From the NCBI GenBank assembly GCA_014846205.1, contig RKAY01000136.1:1-13519 (forward strand): a stretch of DNA of 13,519 nucleotides, written 5' to 3'. Positions 13,423 through 13,519 of the stretch are shown piece after piece. Below the pieces are notes generated by a model. That model did not search any database. It saw nothing but the letters and a program-made list of their open reading frames with translations, and was not told where the DNA came from. The stretch is from Collinsella aerofaciens (GTDB lineage Bacteria > Actinomycetota > Coriobacteriia > Coriobacteriales > Coriobacteriaceae). Positions within the stretch are counted from its first letter, which is position 1, and each line of letters begins with the position of its first letter. A program made the translations under genes and the position numbers.

Positions 13423-13446
13423 GGCTCGGGCAACCGGGCCGTTTTT
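13423..13446 (+). terminator. Hairpin with T tract in the htpG leader: terminator or attenuator
   Basis: GGCTCGG (13423-13429) pairs with CCGGGCC (13434-13440) around GCAA, followed by GTTTTT. It ends 30 bases before the htpG ATG. A possible -10 (TATAAA, 13385-13390) lies upstream, so the hairpin may sit in the htpG leader. Flanking GTCTGC (13412-13417) and GCGGAC (13447-13452) can pair as an outer stem. It could instead end an upstream transcript. Confidence 0.5.
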
Positions 13447-13476
13447 GCGGACGGGGGTAGCGCGAAAGGACTGCAC

Positions 13477-13519
13477 ATGCGTCAATTTAAGACCGAGAGC
13501 AAAAAACTGCTCGACCTCA
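13477..13519 (+). CDS. htpG: HtpG (Hsp90-type chaperone), first 14 codons
   Basis: The start MRQFKTESKKLLDL matches the beginning of bacterial HtpG proteins, dimeric ATP-dependent chaperones of the cytoplasm. The ribosome site is AAAGGA, eight bases upstream of the ATG. Only 43 bases are inside the window, so nothing can be said about the rest of the protein. No CIRCE or HAIR operator is recognised upstream. Confidence 0.8.
   Translation, partial: MRQFKTESKKLLDL

Noticed and set aside
1..13519. CRISPR array or phage structural genes
   Set aside because: No regularly spaced repeats were seen, and no capsid, tail, portal or terminase-like frame is present in the window.

Overview
The window looks like a chromosomal segment of a high-GC actinobacterium of class Coriobacteriia, most likely Collinsella or a close relative. 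The basis is GC-rich codon use, Coriobacteriia-like integrase and repressor sequences, and the recognisable start of HtpG at the right edge. The genus call is inference from family resemblance, not a search.

The left part (1 to about 5771) is the right-hand end of a decayed integrative element, a prophage or ICE remnant. Its boundary is the 3' end of a tRNA-Ser gene (5744-5771), an att-type duplication followed by a terminator. The intact tRNA and the other end of the element should lie left of the window. Next to the att site is a tyrosine recombinase broken by indels. A divergent switch lies at 624-1558: a Cro-like HTH gene on the minus strand and a CI-like HTH plus S24 repressor on the plus strand, with an AT-rich promoter/operator between them. 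The minus-strand early operon is badly decayed. It has a frameshift in the Cro-like gene, an in-frame TGA in the next small gene, an IS3-family insertion in the small membrane gene after that, and an in-frame TAG in the IS transposase itself.

The plus-strand genes between repressor and integrase are intact: a DUF3800-like protein 6 bp behind the repressor, an overlapping unknown gene, then an unknown 303-aa protein paired with a four-helix membrane protein. Intact cargo inside an otherwise broken element, partly co-transcribed with the repressor, resembles lysogen-expressed defence or exclusion genes. I regard these two gene pairs as the best candidates for an undescribed system. Their function is not shown by the sequence.

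From about 5772 rightwards the DNA is ordinary chromosome. It holds a secreted S11 D-Ala-D-Ala carboxypeptidase (minus), a divergent VanR/VanS-like two-component system, an isolated pstB, a PhoB/PhoR-like pair, a GNAT acetyltransferase and the start of htpG. The layout suggests two signalling units, one next to a cell-wall enzyme and one next to a phosphate-transport ATPase.
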